Origin: Verrucomicrobiaceae bacterium
Lineage (GTDB): Bacteria; Verrucomicrobiota; Verrucomicrobiia; Verrucomicrobiales; Verrucomicrobiaceae
DNA: 64,000 bases
NCBI GenBank assembly: GCA_027484445.1
Contig: JAIXSY010000026.1
Location: 22,702-86,701 of the forward strand
Reading direction: 5' to 3'
Made by a program: the position numbers and the translations under genes. The notes beneath the pieces were generated by a model that saw only the letters and a program-made list of their open reading frames with translations, made no database searches and was not told the DNA's origin. Below, piece after piece: positions 17,733-29,364 of this stretch (within the stretch, counting starts at the first letter, position 1; every line of letters begins with the position of its first letter).

Positions 17733-20700
17733 TTAGGCCGTGAGCACGTCGTCTTCATCATCCTGGGTAGGATCAACGGCAGGCTTTTCCGTCTCCGTGA
17801 GTTCAAAGTCACGGTTCTTGATGAAGCCAGTACCAGCAGGGATGAGGTGACCCATGATGACGTTTTCCTTGAAGCCACGCAGCAAGTCAGACTTCGCCAA
17901 GGTGGCTGCTTCCGTGAGCACACGAGTGGTGTCTTGGAAGGAAGCTGCGGAGATGAAGGACTCTGTTTCGAGCGAAGCTTTGGTGATACCGAGAAGCACT
18001 GGCTCAGCCTCAGCAGGCTTACCACCTTCCTCGGTGACACGTGCATTTTCTTTCTCGAACTCGGTGCGGTCCACCTGGTCTCCCCAAAGGAATTCTGTGT
18101 CGCCCGTGTCGGTGATCTTCACCTTGCGCAGCATCTGGCGGATGATGATCTCAACGTGCTTGTCATTGATCTCCACACCCTGGGCGCGATACACTTCCTG
18201 CACTTCGTTCACCAAGTGCTCACGCAGGGCTTGAGGGCCAAGGATCTCCAGGATCTCGTGCGGCACAACGGGTCCATCGGTGAGCTGGTCACCTTTGCTG
18301 ACGTGGTCACCATTGAAGACCAAGATGTGCTTCGAGCGCGGGATGAGATGCTCTTCCTGCTGACCGGTTTTCGGATCGGTGACCATGACGCGGCGCTTGC
18401 CACGAACGAGTCCACCAATTTCCACCGTACCGTCGATGCGTGCGATTTCGCAGGCATCTTTGGGCTTACGTGCTTCGAAAAGTTCAGCCACGCGGGGAAG
18501 ACCACCGGTAATGTCCTTCGTCTTGGAAGCCTTACGAGGCGTCTTCGCCAGCGTCGTGCCAGCCTCAACCTTCTCGCCGTTCTTCACGTTCAAGTGAGCG
18601 CCAGCAGGAACGGTGTAGGAAGCGAGAACTTCGTGCGTCTTCGCATTGGTCACGACGATCTGCGGATGCAGGTCTTCTTTGTGCTCAATGACGACGACTT
18701 CTTCGTTACCGGTCTGCTCGTTCTTCTCTTTGGTGAAGGTGATGCCCGCGATCATGTCACGGAACTCGATCTTACCAGCTTTCTCCGTGATGATCGGAAT
18801 GTTGTAAGGATCCCAAGTCGCGATCTGCTCACCCTTCTTCACCGAGGAGCCATCGGGCTTCGCAATCAGGGCACCCAAGACAAGTTTGTGACTTTCCAGC
18901 TCACGACCATCCTCGCTGATGATGGAGATGATGCCGTTCTTGGTCAAGGCGACCCATTGACCTTCCGCCGTCTGCACGGAGCGCATGTCCGCATAGCGCA
19001 AGGTTCCACCGTGCTTCAGGTTGATGAATGGCTGCTTGAAGGAGCTCATTGCCGCACCGCCCACGTGGAAGGTACGCATGGTCAATTGAGTGCCAGGTTC
19101 GCCGATGGACTGTGCAGCGATGATACCGACTGCTTCACCGATCTTCACCATGCGTCCGGTGGCCAAGCTGAGGCCATAGCACATCGCGCAGCATCCACGC
19201 TTGCTTTCGCAAGTCAGCACGGAGCGGATCTTCAGCTTCTCGACACCGATCTTCGACAGACGATTCGCTTCACCTTCAAGGATGAGCTGGTTCGCGGCGA
19301 TGATGGTTTCTTTGGTGACGGGGTCGTGGATGGTTTCGCAGCTCGTGCGGCCATAGACACGGGTCTTGAGGTCAACCACCTCTTCGTCACCCTGGTAGAT
19401 GGAGCTGAGCGTGATGCCATTGACGGTGCCGCAATCTTCTTCGGTAACGATGACGTCCTGCGACACATCGACCAACTTACGAGTCATGTAACCCGAGTCG
19501 GCGGTCTTCAGGGCTGTGTCAGCCAAACCTTTACGGGCACCGTGCGTGGAAATGAAGTATTCCAGCACGCTCAGTCCTTCACGGAAGTTCGAGGTAATCG
19601 GGCGCTCGATGATCTCACCCGAAGGTTTGGCCATCAGACCACGCATACCGCCCAACTGCTTGATCTGCGTGCGGTTGCCACGAGCACCGGAGGTGACCAT
19701 GACGTAGAGCGGATTGTGCATTTTCTTGCCGTCATTGTATTCCAACGTGCGGAACACTTCGTCGGCGGTTTGGTCACCCACCTGCGTCCAGATGTCCACG
19801 ATCTTCTGGTAACGCTCACCTTGGGTGATAAGACCGCGCTTGTAGAGCTTCTCGACATCTTCAATGTCTTTGTAAGCTTTTTCCAAAGCGGGCTTCTTCG
19901 CTCCAGGGATGGCCATGTCAGTGATCCCGATCGAACATCCTGAGCGGGTTGCCTCACGGAAGCCGAGCAGCTTCAGGCGGTCAAGGCTAGCCACGGTTTC
20001 CTTCTGTCCGACGGTTTGGAAGCAGCGCCAGATGATGTCGGAGATCTGCTTCTTGCCGACGGTGTTGTTGTAAAAGCCGAGGCGTTCAGGCCAGATCTCA
20101 TTGAAGCGAACACGTCCTGCGGTCGTTTCGATGTAGGGTTTGGTGTTGTCACCGTAGATGCGCTTCTCTTTTTGATAGTCCGGATTGCGATAGCGGATCT
20201 TGTCATTGACGCCAAGAGCACCTTCGGAAAGGGCAAACTCCACTTCAGCTGGGTCATTGAAGATCGGCAGACGTTCTTGACCTTCTTTCTTCTTGCCATC
20301 AGGACCTGGCAGCTCACGGAGGTAAGTCAGGAAGAAGCAGCCCAGAGGAATGTCTTGGGAAGGCGTTGTGATGGGCTTACCGCTCGCAGGGCTGAACAGG
20401 TTGTTCGGCGCAAGCATGAGCAAGCGAGCTTCCATCTGGGCCTCAATCGAAAGAGGCACGTGAACGGCCATCTGGTCGCCATCGAAGTCGGCGTTGTAAG
20501 CCGTGCAAACCAGCGGGTGAACGCGAATCGCCTCACCTTCGATCAACTTAGGCTCGAATGCCTGAATCGACAAACGGTGCAGCGTCGGGGCGCGGTTCAG
20601 AAGAACCGGGTGGCCTTTGGTGACCTCATCCAGAATGTCCCAAACCTCAGGCGTGCGGCGCTCAATCATCTTCTTGGCCGAACGAACGGTATGCACCAAG

Positions 20701-21878
20701 CCCATCTCCTTCAGACGACGAATGATGAAGGGCTCGAACAGAACCAGGGCCATCTTTTTCGGCAGACCGCACTGATTGAGATTGAGGTCCGGCCCGATCA
20801 CGATGACGGAACGACCAGAGTAATCAACGCGCTTGCCGAGAAGGTTTTGACGGAAGCGGCCTGACTTGCCTTTAAGCATGTCGGAGAGAGACTTCAGCGG
20901 GCGATTGCCTGCACCCGTGACTGGGCGTCCATGACGACCGTTGTCGAACAGCGCATCCACCGCTTCTTGAAGCATGCGCTTCTCATTGCGAATGATCACG
21001 TCTGGCGTGCGCAGCTGCAAAAGATTCTTCAGACGGTTGTTGCGGTTGATGACACGACGATAGAGGTCGTTTAGGTCAGATGTCGCGAAACGACCCCCTT
21101 CCAGTGGCACCAGAGGACGCAGGTCAGGAGGAATGACTGGCAGCACCTCCATGATCATGGCCTCAGGGCGGCTGTGGCTTTCAGCAAAACCTTGGCATAG
21201 CTTCAGGCGCTTCGCCAATTTCTTGCGGATCTGCTTCGAGCGCGTCTTCGTCATCGCTTCTTCCAGATCCTTGATTGCCTCGGTGAGGTTGATCTGGCTG
21301 AAGATATCACGAATGGCTTCGGCACCCATGCCGACACGGAAGGCATCTGCACCATACTGCTCTTCAGCCTCGCGCAGCTCCACTTCCGTGAGCAACTGAC
21401 CACGCTGCAGTGGTGTGGATCCTGGGTCCACAACCATGAAGTCCTCATAATAAATGACACGCTCCAAGCTGCGAGCCGTCATGTCTAGCATGAGGCCAAT
21501 GCGAGAGGGCATGCACTTGTAGAACCAAATGTGCGTCACAGGCACGGCCAACTCAATGTGGCCCATGCGCTCACGACGCACGCGGGAAAGCGTCACTTCC
21601 ACGCCACAACGGTCGCAGATGACACCTTTGTGCTTGATGCGTTTGTATTTGCCGCAAGCGCATTCCCAGTCGCGGGTCGGCCCGAAAATACGCTCACAGA
21701 AGAGACCACCCTTTTCAGGCTTGAAGGTGCGGTAGTTGATGGTTTCTGGGTTCTTGACCTCTCCCGAGGACCAAGAACGAATGCGGTCAGCAGAGGCGAT
21801 ACAGATCGACACGAAGTCGAACTCTTCACCAGCGGGTTTTTCCCCGAAGATTTCTTTCAAGCTCAGATCAGCGCTCAT
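17733..21878 (-). CDS. rpoC: DNA-directed RNA polymerase subunit beta'
   Basis: 1381 residues, normal for a beta' without large insertions. Visible landmarks: the N-terminal zinc ribbon with Cys73, Cys75, Cys88 and Cys91 ([10 protein letters not shown] and ICDRCGVEV), the lid/rudder region [18 protein letters not shown], the catalytic magnesium loop [12 protein letters not shown] (residues 462-473), the second zinc site [11 protein letters not shown], and the trigger-loop region [18 protein letters not shown]. It forms the active centre of RNA polymerase together with RpoB, whose gene ends 34 bases upstream. The C-terminus is short and acidic ([12 protein letters not shown]). Confidence 0.98.
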   Translation of the reverse strand: MSADLSLKEIFGEKPAGEEFDFVSICIASADRIRSWSSGEVKNPETINYRTFKPEKGGLFCERIFGPTRDWECACGKYKRIKHKGVICDRCGVEVTLSRVRRERMGHIELAVPVTHIWFYKCMPSRIGLMLDMTARSLERVIYYEDFMVVDPGSTPLQRGQLLTEVELREAEEQYGADAFRVGMGAEAIRDIFSQINLTEAIKDLEEAMTKTRSKQIRKKLAKRLKLCQGFAESHSRPEAMIMEVLPVIPPDLRPLVPLEGGRFATSDLNDLYRRVINRNNRLKNLLQLRTPDVIIRNEKRMLQEAVDALFDNGRHGRPVTGAGNRPLKSLSDMLKGKSGRFRQNLLGKRVDYSGRSVIVIGPDLNLNQCGLPKKMALVLFEPFIIRRLKEMGLVHTVRSAKKMIERRTPEVWDILDEVTKGHPVLLNRAPTLHRLSIQAFEPKLIEGEAIRVHPLVCTAYNADFDGDQMAVHVPLSIEAQMEARLLMLAPNNLFSPASGKPITTPSQDIPLGCFFLTYLRELPGPDGKKKEGQERLPIFNDPAEVEFALSEGALGVNDKIRYRNPDYQKEKRIYGDNTKPYIETTAGRVRFNEIWPERLGFYNNTVGKKQISDIIWRCFQTVGQKETVASLDRLKLLGFREATRSGCSIGITDMAIPGAKKPALEKAYKDIEDVEKLYKRGLITQGERYQKIVDIWTQVGDQTADEVFRTLEYNDGKKMHNPLYVMVTSGARGNRTQIKQLGGMRGLMAKPSGEIIERPITSNFREGLSVLEYFISTHGARKGLADTALKTADSGYMTRKLVDVSQDVIVTEEDCGTVNGITLSSIYQGDEEVVDLKTRVYGRTSCETIHDPVTKETIIAANQLILEGEANRLSKIGVEKLKIRSVLTCESKRGCCAMCYGLSLATGRMVKIGEAVGIIAAQSIGEPGTQLTMRTFHVGGAAMSSFKQPFINLKHGGTLRYADMRSVQTAEGQWVALTKNGIISIISEDGRELESHKLVLGALIAKPDGSSVKKGEQIATWDPYNIPIITEKAGKIEFRDMIAGITFTKEKNEQTGNEEVVVIEHKEDLHPQIVVTNAKTHEVLASYTVPAGAHLNVKNGEKVEAGTTLAKTPRKASKTKDITGGLPRVAELFEARKPKDACEIARIDGTVEIGGLVRGKRRVMVTDPKTGQQEEHLIPRSKHILVFNGDHVSKGDQLTDGPVVPHEILEILGPQALREHLVNEVQEVYRAQGVEINDKHVEIIIRQMLRKVKITDTGDTEFLWGDQVDRTEFEKENARVTEEGGKPAEAEPVLLGITKASLETESFISAASFQDTTRVLTEAATLAKSDLLRGFKENVIMGHLIPAGTGFIKNRDFELTETEKPAVDPTQDDEDDVLTA

Positions 21879-21912
21879 AGATGTTAGTGCTTAATGGGTT
21901 CAGGGTTGGAGA

Positions 21913-24900
21913 TCAGGCGGTGAAGCGCTCGATGACTTCGACTTCAGCGTCTTGGGCGGTGCGTTTGTGCACTTTCACGTCAAGACCGAGCGACTGCATT
22001 TCTTTGATAAGCACGTTGAAGGACTCAGGCGTGCCTGCCTCAAGGGCATGATCACCTTTGACAATCTGCTCGTAAATGCGTGTGCGCCCTTGAACATCAT
22101 CCGACTTCACGGTGAGAAGTTCCTGCAATGTGTAAGCGGCACCGTAAGCTTCGAGAGCCCAGACCTCCATCTCACCGAAGCGCTGACCACCATACTGGGC
22201 TTTACCGCCCAGAGGCTGCTGAGTCACCAGTGAGTAAGGACCAACGGCACGAGCGTGGATCTTGTCAGCGACAAGGTGGCCCAGCTTCAACATGTAAATG
22301 TAGCCGACCACGACATCGAGATTGAACGGCTCGCCAGTACGTCCGTCGAACAGCTTCGACTTGCCGTTGAGTCCCATCCACTCGTAGCCAGAAACTTTTT
22401 TGGCTTCCTTGATGTAATCCATGATTTTGGATTCAGGGATGCCGTCGAAGACTGGCGTTGCGATCTTCAAGCCCAAGGCCTTGGCAGCAAGACCCAGGTG
22501 AGTTTCAAGCACCTGTCCGACGTTCATGCGTGAAGGCACCCCCAGAGGGTTGAGCACGATGTCCACAGGTGTTCCGTTCTCCAGGAATGGCATGTCTTCT
22601 TCAGGCACGATGGTCGCAACCACCCCTTTGTTTCCGTGGCGGCCTGCCATCTTGTCACCCACAGAAAGCTTACGCTTTGAGGCAACAAACACGCGAACCA
22701 TCTTCACCACGCCATCGGCCGCACCGTCTTCACTTGTTTCGATGCGGTCCAAATTGCGTTCACGCTCCATATCGGCATCGGCGAACTTCTGCTCAAAGCT
22801 CTGAATGATGTCGAAGATCTTGTTACGGATCGGACTTGGATCGATTTCGATGCTGTCATAGCTCTCCGCCAGCTTGCGCAGCAGTGTCTTGGTGATCTTT
22901 TTGTTCGCGCCGAGGATGATTTCGCCGGTTTGACCATTCACGACATCGAGAGGAATCTTCTCGTTGAGAAGGATGTCGCTCAATTTCTCGGTCAACTGCT
23001 CGGTCAGATCTTCCTTCTTCGTGCGGTAGTCTTCTTCGATTTGCTTGATCTGCTTTTTGGCTTCCGCAGGAGAAAGCTTCTCTTTCTCTTCACCCTTGTT
23101 CTGGTTGCCACGAGAAGCAATGCGGACGTCCATGACGATGCCAGCGCAGCCTGAAGGAACGCGAAGCGAAGTGTCTTTCACGTCAGCGGCTTTCTCACCA
23201 AAGATGGCGCGCAGAAGGCGCTCTTCGGGTGCCAATTCCGTTTCAGACTTGGGCGTGATTTTTCCGACAAGGATGTCTCCGGGCTTCACTTCGGCACCGA
23301 TGCGAACCACCCCATCTTGGTCGAGGTTTTTCAGGGCTTCATCACCGACATTCGGAATGTCGCGGGTGATTTCTTCGGGTCCAAGCTTTGTATCACGGGC
23401 CTGAACTTCGAAGTCCTCAATGTGGATGGAAGTGTAGATGTCCTCGCGAGAGACACGACGACTGATGACGATGGCGTCTTCGAAGTTGTATCCATTCCAG
23501 GGCATGAAGGCGACCAGCATGTTTTTGCCAATCGCGAGTTCGCCTTGATCAGTGCAAGGACCGTCTGCGATCACGTCACCCTTCTTGATCTTCTGTCCAC
23601 GCTTCACCAGCGGGCGCTGGTTGATGCAAGTGCCGGCATTCGAGCGGCCGAATTTGCGCAGCATATAAACGTAGGTCCCCGCGTCAGGGTCGGTCTTTAC
23701 CGACTTGGTAGGATTGGCCAGGAAATCTTTGTCGTTGACGGGGAGATGACCGTCTTTCGTGACGATGATCACGTCCGCTGTCGCGGCAGCCACGGTTCCA
23801 TTGGCATCCGCCACGATGACGGCTCTGGAGTCACGGGCAGCTTTGCCTTCCATGCCTGTGCCGACAAGAGGTGCCTCGGCTTCGAGAAGCGGCACACCTT
23901 GGCGCTGCATGTTCGAACCCATGAGCGCACGGTTGGCGTCGTCATGCTCAAGGAAAGGAATCAAGTTGGCCGCGATCGAAACGATTTGTTTCGGTGACAC
24001 GTCCATCAGCGTTGGCTTTGTCGGCTCGACCTCCAAGAAGTCACCGCGATAACGCACCGTGACTTTATTGCCGACAAACCGACCATCTTCCCCAATGACG
24101 TTGTTCGCCTGGGCAATGTGATGGTTCTCTTCCTGGTCAGCCGTCAAGTATTCAATCTTATCAGAAACCACACCGTCTTTGACGGGGCGGTAAGGAGTCT
24201 CAATGAAACCGAACTCATTGATGCGTGCATAGGATCCGAGAGAATTGATCAGACCAATGTTCGGACCTTCTGGTGTCTCAATCGGGCAGATACGACCGTA
24301 ATGCGACGGGTGAACGTCACGCACTTCGAATCCAGCACGGTCACGGTTCAGACCACCTGGCCCGAGGGCAGACAAACGGCGCTTATGGGTTAGCTCCGCC
24401 AGAGGATTGATCTGGTCCATGAACTGGCTCAGCTGGCTGCGGGCAAAGAAATCTCTGACCACGGCTGCCAGTGCTTTCGGATTCACCAGCTTGCCGGGTG
24501 TCATGACATCCATGCTGACATCAAACAAGGTCATGCGCTCTTTCACGAGACGCTCGGTGCGTGCCAAGCCAACACGGCATTGGTTGGCCAGAAGTTCACC
24601 CACGGCACGAACACGGCGGCTGCCCAAGTGATCGATATCATCCAGCAGACCTTCACCTGCTCGCAGGTTGAAGAGATAGCGCATGGCAGCGACCACGTCG
24701 TTAGGATCGAGGATGCGAACGTTGGTGTCCGTCTTGAGACCCAATTTTTGATTCAGCTTGTAACGACCGACACGAGTCAGGTCATAGCGCTTAGGATCAA
24801 AGAAGAGGCGTTTCACCAAAGCCTTAGCATTTGGCACTGTGGGCGGATCTCCAGGACGAAGACGGCGGTAAATCTCCTTGAGGGCTTCTTCTTCATCCTT

Positions 24901-25764
24901 CGCGGGATCTTTGCGAAGCGATGTGACGATCAAGTCATCTTGAGAGGCCATGATGACTTTCACGGTTTTGTGTCCGAGCTGGATCAGCTGGCGCACGACA
25001 CCTGCAGTCAATGGCTCATAAGCACGAGCCACGATGAGCTCACCGTCGAGGATGTCTTTGTAGAGCAATTTCGTGGCGATTTCCTCTTCGCTGAGGCCTT
25101 CCTTGAGCTTCAGGTCCTCAATGTTGTAGAACAATTTGAGGATTTCTTCGTCGGTCGAATATCCAATGACTCGCAGCAAGGTCGTCGCCAGGAACTTGCG
25201 GCGGCGACGGCGGCGATCCAAATACACGTAAAGAAGGTCATTGGTATCAAACTGAACCTCAAGCCATGTGCCACGGTCAGGAATGATTCGGAAACCATAG
25301 AGCCAGCGTCCATTCAGGTGCTGGGTGCTTTCAAAACAGATGCCCGGAGAACGATGAAGCTGGGAAACAACCACGCGCTCAGCGCCATTGATGACGAAGG
25401 TGCCGCGGTCCGTCATGAGAGGAACTTCTCCCATGTAAACGCGCTCTTGTTTAGCACCCGCTTCCTCACGCAGTTCAAACGTGACGTAAAGTGGAGCACT
25501 GTAAGTTTCGGCCTCGCGGATGGCTTCTAGCGACGTCAGCTTTGGATCACCGATTTCGTACATGACGAAATCAAGCGTCATTTTTTGATCGTAACTCTCG
25601 ATCGGGAAAACTTCTTTAAACACCGCCTGAAGACCGACGTCTTTGCGCTTCGAAGGCAGAATGTTTTTTTGCAGGAACTCCTCATAGGACCGAAGCTGGA
25701 TCTCGATCAGATTCGGCGGCTCGGCGACTTCGTGGATTTTTCCAAAGTTAGTGCGCTGGGACAT
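21913..25764 (-). CDS. rpoB: DNA-directed RNA polymerase subunit beta
   Basis: 1283 residues. Clear landmarks are [14 protein letters not shown] near the N-terminus, the rifampicin pocket [60 protein letters not shown] and the C-terminal [20 protein letters not shown]. The pocket has Ile452 (codon 24409-24411) where Escherichia coli has Asn518. The gene is preceded by an unusual 345-base leader with two hairpins after rplL. It encodes the subunit that, with RpoC, builds the catalytic cleft. Confidence 0.98.
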   Translation of the reverse strand: MSQRTNFGKIHEVAEPPNLIEIQLRSYEEFLQKNILPSKRKDVGLQAVFKEVFPIESYDQKMTLDFVMYEIGDPKLTSLEAIREAETYSAPLYVTFELREEAGAKQERVYMGEVPLMTDRGTFVINGAERVVVSQLHRSPGICFESTQHLNGRWLYGFRIIPDRGTWLEVQFDTNDLLYVYLDRRRRRRKFLATTLLRVIGYSTDEEILKLFYNIEDLKLKEGLSEEEIATKLLYKDILDGELIVARAYEPLTAGVVRQLIQLGHKTVKVIMASQDDLIVTSLRKDPAKDEEEALKEIYRRLRPGDPPTVPNAKALVKRLFFDPKRYDLTRVGRYKLNQKLGLKTDTNVRILDPNDVVAAMRYLFNLRAGEGLLDDIDHLGSRRVRAVGELLANQCRVGLARTERLVKERMTLFDVSMDVMTPGKLVNPKALAAVVRDFFARSQLSQFMDQINPLAELTHKRRLSALGPGGLNRDRAGFEVRDVHPSHYGRICPIETPEGPNIGLINSLGSYARINEFGFIETPYRPVKDGVVSDKIEYLTADQEENHHIAQANNVIGEDGRFVGNKVTVRYRGDFLEVEPTKPTLMDVSPKQIVSIAANLIPFLEHDDANRALMGSNMQRQGVPLLEAEAPLVGTGMEGKAARDSRAVIVADANGTVAAATADVIIVTKDGHLPVNDKDFLANPTKSVKTDPDAGTYVYMLRKFGRSNAGTCINQRPLVKRGQKIKKGDVIADGPCTDQGELAIGKNMLVAFMPWNGYNFEDAIVISRRVSREDIYTSIHIEDFEVQARDTKLGPEEITRDIPNVGDEALKNLDQDGVVRIGAEVKPGDILVGKITPKSETELAPEERLLRAIFGEKAADVKDTSLRVPSGCAGIVMDVRIASRGNQNKGEEKEKLSPAEAKKQIKQIEEDYRTKKEDLTEQLTEKLSDILLNEKIPLDVVNGQTGEIILGANKKITKTLLRKLAESYDSIEIDPSPIRNKIFDIIQSFEQKFADADMERERNLDRIETSEDGAADGVVKMVRVFVASKRKLSVGDKMAGRHGNKGVVATIVPEEDMPFLENGTPVDIVLNPLGVPSRMNVGQVLETHLGLAAKALGLKIATPVFDGIPESKIMDYIKEAKKVSGYEWMGLNGKSKLFDGRTGEPFNLDVVVGYIYMLKLGHLVADKIHARAVGPYSLVTQQPLGGKAQYGGQRFGEMEVWALEAYGAAYTLQELLTVKSDDVQGRTRIYEQIVKGDHALEAGTPESFNVLIKEMQSLGLDVKVHKRTAQDAEVEVIERFTA

Positions 25765-25962
25765 AAGCGAGTGGGGAGGCTACGGAGGGGCGGTGGCGGT
25801 AGGAGATGTGGAGGAGGACTCCACGAATACACTCAAAAATCGAAGGTCAGGCCGCCAGCCCGAGCTTCGAGAGATTTGAGAGGGAAAAGCATAGATCCAT
25901 CGGGCATGGGAGGAAGATAGCCAGATGAATAAAAAATACGATGTCCGTTCTCCGGCAGGCTT

Positions 25963-25996
25963 GCCAGTTCTCGAAAGATTTTTCGAGAGAAATGGC
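25963..25996 (-). promoter_or_regulatory. Hairpin in the rpoB leader
   Basis: GCCA, two bases, TCTCGAAA (25969-25976), four-base loop, TTTCGAGA (25981-25988), four bases, TGGC (25993-25996). The stem would fold in the rpoB leader RNA about 200 bases before the start codon. No U-tract follows on the minus strand, so it is not a plain terminator. Confidence 0.55.
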
Positions 25997-26059
25997 AGGC
26001 ATGGTGGAGGTGACGGGCATCAGGGAATGTAAAATAGGTCGGAAATGAGCTTTTTTCTT

Positions 26060-26092
26060 CCAGATGCCGCCCTGCGGAGGAGCGGCATCTGG
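26060..26092 (-). promoter_or_regulatory. Strong GC-rich hairpin just after rplL
   Basis: Perfect 11-bp stem CCAGATGCCGC / GCGGCATCTGG around an 11-base loop, 18 bases after the rplL stop. On the minus strand it is followed by GAAGAAAAAAG, an A-tract and not a U-tract, so it fits an RNA-processing or 3'-protection element of the rplJL transcript better than an intrinsic terminator. Confidence 0.6.
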
Positions 26093-26109
26093 TTGAAAAG
26101 AGAGGAGAA

Positions 26110-26493
26110 TTACTTGATCTCCACCTTGGCGCCAGCAGCCTCGAGCTTCTTCTTGACCTCTTCGGCTTCTTCTTTCTTCACGCCTTCCTTCAGCTTGGCA
26201 CCGCCTTTTTCGACGAGTGCTTTGGCTTCGGCGAGGCCGAGACCGGCGACGACGTTGCGGACTTCTTTGATGACGGCGATCTTGTTCGCACCGCCGTCCA
26301 CGAGGATCACGTCGAACTCGGTTTTTTCTTCAGCAGCAGCAGCGGGAGCAGCTCCACCGGCGGCGACAGCCACAGCGGCGACAGGAGCAGCGGCGCTCAC
26401 GCCCCACTTGTCTTCCAGAGATTTCACGAGTTCAGCGACTTCCAGGACGGTAAGGCCGCTCAGTTCTTCAACGATTTTGTTCAGGTCTGCCAT
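26110..26493 (-). CDS. rplL: 50S ribosomal protein L7/L12
   Basis: 127 residues. N-terminal dimerisation domain ([18 protein letters not shown]), an Ala/Gly-rich hinge (about residues 33-55), and the C-terminal factor-binding domain with [20 protein letters not shown] and [20 protein letters not shown]. Forms the flexible stalk that recruits translation GTPases. It follows rplJ on the same strand as usual, but the gap of 188 bases is longer than in many bacteria. Confidence 0.97.
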   Translation of the reverse strand: MADLNKIVEELSGLTVLEVAELVKSLEDKWGVSAAAPVAAVAVAAGGAAPAAAAEEKTEFDVILVDGGANKIAVIKEVRNVVAGLGLAEAKALVEKGGAKLKEGVKKEEAEEVKKKLEAAGAKVEIK

Positions 26494-26681
26494 AGTAGTG
26501 TGTCGGTATCGCCGTCTCCCGGAGCACCGGGTGGTTTAAGAATGAAAGCCCTCATTCCGGCGAGGAACCATTGGGTGTTTGTGTTCAGGCCTAGAAAGTA
26601 GGCCATCTAATCAAAGGTTAAGGGATGAAGTCGATCATCGCGAGGCCGGCAATGGACCTGACCTCGACGACAAAAGCATCA

Positions 26682-27197
26682 TCAGGCGGTCTTCTCGGTT
26701 TTGGCCTTGAGAACGCGAGCCAGAGCGCTGGCAGGCTCGTTGAGCAAACGAACGAGCTTGGAAGCAGGTGCGTTGAGAACGCCGAGAAGGGTGGCTTGGA
26801 GCACTTCTTTCGATGGCAGATCTGCCAGGGCCTTGATGCCAGCCGAGTCAAGCAACTTGCCGTCGAGCACACCTGCCTTGAGGGCTGGCTTCTCGAACTC
26901 CGCCGCGAAGTTCTTCATGACCTTCGCGGCAGCACAGACGTCTTGTCCGCCGCTAACGACAGCGGTTTGACCCACCAAGTGCGTTCCAATGTCACCTGGG
27001 TAGCCCGCTTTCTCAGCGGCTTTCTTCACCAGCGTGTTCTTGAAGACGTGAATCTCTGCACCGGCAGCGGCTAGGCGCTTGCGCAGTTCGGAGAATTTGT
27101 CCACCGTCAGTCCGGTGTAGTCCACCACGAACATGTAGGGTGAGCTGTTGACCCGGCTCAGCAGGTTTTCGATCAGCAGTGTTTTTTCAGCTTTCAT
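26682..27197 (-). CDS. rplJ: 50S ribosomal protein L10
   Basis: 171 residues with the family N-terminus (MKAEKTLLIENLLSRVNSSP), YMFVVDYTGLTVDKFSELRK and VFKNTLVKKAAEKAGY. L10 anchors the L7/L12 stalk on the large subunit and binds 23S rRNA together with L11. Only 20 bases separate it from rplA, so the long L10-binding leader known from enterobacteria is not present directly in front of the gene. Confidence 0.97.
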   Translation of the reverse strand: MKAEKTLLIENLLSRVNSSPYMFVVDYTGLTVDKFSELRKRLAAAGAEIHVFKNTLVKKAAEKAGYPGDIGTHLVGQTAVVSGGQDVCAAAKVMKNFAAEFEKPALKAGVLDGKLLDSAGIKALADLPSKEVLQATLLGVLNAPASKLVRLLNEPASALARVLKAKTEKTA

Positions 27198-27217
27198 GGG
27201 GCTTGGGGGCGGCGGAA

Positions 27218-27916
27218 TTAAAGTTTGACGTATTTCGAGACATCAATGCGCAGCGCTGGAGACATGGTCGAGGCCAGGGTAATGCTATGGATGTATTTGC
27301 CACGTGCCGATGCAGGCTTGGCGCGAACGATCGAATCGATGAGAGCCATGCCGTTTTCGACGAGGGCTTTGCTTTCGAATTGAACTTTGCCGATGGTCGT
27401 GGCGATGTTGCCGTTTTTGTCGAGTTTGAAATCGACGCGGCCTGCTTTGACGTCTCTGACGGCGGATGCAGTGTCATCAGTGACTGTGCCTGTTCTTGGG
27501 TTTGGCATCAAACCACGAGGTCCAAGTTGTTTACCCAATTTACGCACTTCATTCATCGCGGCTGGGGTGGCAATGGCGACATCAAAATCCATGTTGCCTT
27601 CTTTCACCTTGGCGATGAGATCTTCATAACCCACGAGGTCAGCGCCTGCGGCTTTAGCAGCTTCAGCAGCAGCACCCACGGCGAAAACAGCCACGCGAAC
27701 TGTTTTACCAGAACCATTGGGAAGTGGGCATGTGCCACGAATCATCTGGTCACCCTTCTTAGGATCCACGCCCATGTGGAAAGAAAGCGTTACCGTCTGG
27801 TTAAATTTGGTTCCTGGCAGCTTGCGCAGAAGATCTGCAGCTTCGTCAAGAGTGAATGCTTTTCCTGCCGGAATCATCTCGGCAGCTTTCTTGTATCTTT
27901 TGCTTCGTGTTTGCAT
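27218..27916 (-). CDS. rplA: 50S ribosomal protein L1
   Basis: 232 residues. Recognisable by MQTRSKRYKKAAEMIPAGKA at the start, VTLSFHMGVDPKKGDQMIRG, the LGPRGLMPNPRTGTVTDD signature and the basic C-terminal ARGKYIHSITLAST. L1 forms the mobile L1 stalk and in many bacteria represses its own rplKA mRNA. It is 48 bases downstream of rplK. Confidence 0.97.
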   Translation of the reverse strand: MQTRSKRYKKAAEMIPAGKAFTLDEAADLLRKLPGTKFNQTVTLSFHMGVDPKKGDQMIRGTCPLPNGSGKTVRVAVFAVGAAAEAAKAAGADLVGYEDLIAKVKEGNMDFDVAIATPAAMNEVRKLGKQLGPRGLMPNPRTGTVTDDTASAVRDVKAGRVDFKLDKNGNIATTIGKVQFESKALVENGMALIDSIVRAKPASARGKYIHSITLASTMSPALRIDVSKYVKL

Positions 27917-27964
27917 GGTGGTTTGCAGTGGTGGCGAACGATTTTTCGTTCTCCTGCTTGGGGT

Positions 27965-28390
27965 TTATTCTGTGATCTCGATTCCCATCTGACGTGCGGT
28001 GCCTGCCATGATGCGGGATGCACGCTCGAGATCGGTCGTGTTGAGGTCAGCGAGCTTGGCTTTTGTTGCTTCGAGCAACTGCGCTTTGGTGATCTTGGCG
28101 ACCTTCTTTTTGTTTGGCTCGCCAGAACCGGAAGCGATGTTTGCCACTTTCTTCAGCAAATTGGAAGCGGGTGGCTGCTTCGTGATGAAAGTGAAAGACT
28201 TGTCCTTGTAAACGGTGATGACGGTAGGAAGAACATCACCGCCAAGCTTTTGCGTGGCAGCATTGAACTCCTTGCAGAACGCCATGATGTTCACGCCGGC
28301 CTGGCCAAGGGCAGGACCGATGGGCGGAGCTGGGTTTGCGGCACCAGCCTTGATCTGGAGCTTGATTTGTTTGACGATTTCTTTGGCCAT
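27965..28390 (-). CDS. rplK: 50S ribosomal protein L11
   Basis: 141 residues, the normal length. Contains [20 protein letters not shown] and [18 protein letters not shown] in the N-terminal domain, and the rRNA-binding C-terminal domain with [20 protein letters not shown] and the [14 protein letters not shown] end. L11 forms the base of the stalk at the GTPase centre and is the thiostrepton target. It lies between nusG and rplA as in most bacteria. Confidence 0.97.
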   Translation of the reverse strand: MAKEIVKQIKLQIKAGAANPAPPIGPALGQAGVNIMAFCKEFNAATQKLGGDVLPTVITVYKDKSFTFITKQPPASNLLKKVANIASGSGEPNKKKVAKITKAQLLEATKAKLADLNTTDLERASRIMAGTARQMGIEITE

Positions 28391-28456
28391 GGGCGGTTTT
28401 CGTTACTGGAGGTTGGGAAAAGTGAGAAGAAAGTGAATACTCTTGGAACTTCAGGA

Positions 28457-29038
28457 TCAGGTTGCCTCTTCGGCTTTTTCGACCTGCCAGTATTCGAGAT
28501 CCACCGGTGTCGAGCGACCGAAGATATTGACCGAAACGCGCAGGATGCCGCGCTCGGGATCGATTTCTTCGATCAAGCCGCTCTGGCTTTCGAAAGGACC
28601 ATCTGTGACACGCACATTGTCGCCAACGCTGAAGGCAATTTTGGGCACAGCGCCTTCTTCTTTGTCGCGCAATTGGGCGAGCAATCCTTCCACATCACGC
28701 GGACGAAGGGGGATGGGATGATCTTTAGCACCAGCGAAATTCAAGACACCGTCGGTTTCTTTGACGAAATACCATGTCTTTTCGATGAGCCGATTGTGCT
28801 CATCCAAAAGATGGCAATTCATGATCACGTAACCGGGGAAAAACTTCCGATTGCTTTCGGTTTTCTTGCCTTTTTTTACCTCGGAGACTCTCTCCGTCGG
28901 AACAAGAACATTAAAGATGTAGTCCCCCATTTCCTCCGTCTGGATGCGGCGGGTCATGGAGTCTTTGACCTTGTTTTCAAGGCCAGCACGGACGTGGATC
29001 ACATACCACTGGTCACGAGGGGCAGGAATAGCACCCAT
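28457..29038 (-). CDS. nusG: Transcription termination/antitermination protein NusG
   Basis: 193 residues. The NGN domain shows QWYVIHVRAGLENKVKDSM, VLVPTERVSEVKKGKK and KFFPGYVIMNCHL; the C-terminal KOW motif is KIAFSVGDNVRVTDGPFES and SGLIEEIDPERGILRVSV. NusG binds RNA polymerase at the clamp and couples it to Rho or the ribosome. It sits between secE and rplK, the standard order. Confidence 0.95.
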   Translation of the reverse strand: MGAIPAPRDQWYVIHVRAGLENKVKDSMTRRIQTEEMGDYIFNVLVPTERVSEVKKGKKTESNRKFFPGYVIMNCHLLDEHNRLIEKTWYFVKETDGVLNFAGAKDHPIPLRPRDVEGLLAQLRDKEEGAVPKIAFSVGDNVRVTDGPFESQSGLIEEIDPERGILRVSVNIFGRSTPVDLEYWQVEKAEEAT

Positions 29039-29084
29039 AATTCAAAGGGGGGACGAAAAAATGATGGAACGGGTTAATGCCGGA

Positions 29085-29309
29085 TCACATCCCGGTGAGC
29101 CAAGCCGTCATGGCATCAAAGGCCTTGCGGAAGGAAAAGTCGAAGAATGCGACGAATCCACCGAGCAAGATCATGCCGACAAAAACGACAATGGTGGAGT
29201 CATACAGCTCTTTGTACTTGGTGAAGCCTTTCTCTTTGGGATCCCAAGGCCAAGTGGCTTTGCGGAGTTCGATGACGACTTCGTTCCAGTAAGCAAGAAT
29301 GCGGCTCAT
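29085..29309 (-). CDS. secE: Preprotein translocase subunit SecE
   Basis: 74 residues from the ATG at 29309; an upstream start at 29345 would add 12 non-typical residues. The conserved amphipathic stretch YWNEVVIELRKATWPWDPKE precedes one transmembrane helix (STIVVFVGMILLGGFVAFFDF). Single-span SecE of this size is typical outside Enterobacteria. It is a structural partner of SecY in the translocon. The gene lies 46 bases upstream of nusG, and tRNA-Trp precedes it. Confidence 0.93.
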   Translation of the reverse strand: MSRILAYWNEVVIELRKATWPWDPKEKGFTKYKELYDSTIVVFVGMILLGGFVAFFDFSFRKAFDAMTAWLTGM

Positions 29310-29364
29310 GAAGATGGGGACGTGTAATGATTGGGCACTGTCCACTAGACATCGAAGAAGGTGG

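Larger units (their letters stand above)
25765..26109 (-). other. rplL-rpoB intergenic leader, 345 bases, no gene
   Basis: No open frame with recognisable protein occurs here on either strand. The region holds two inverted repeats listed separately (25963-25996 and 26060-26092). In enterobacteria the rplL-rpoB gap carries an attenuator and an RNase III processing site that lower polymerase expression relative to ribosomal proteins; a similar job here is an inference from position and structure. Confidence 0.6.

Noticed and set aside
17700..19943. 747-codon open frame on the plus strand opposite rpoC
   Set aside because: rpoC on the minus strand is unmistakable over the same bases; the antisense frame is a codon-bias shadow with no protein-like motifs.
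26060..26092. Intrinsic terminator after rplL
   Set aside because: The stem is strong but is followed on the coding strand by an A-tract and not by U residues.
27179..29077. 632-codon plus-strand frame across rplJ-rplA-rplK-nusG
   Set aside because: It crosses five genuine genes on the other strand and their gaps; composition is that of an antisense shadow.
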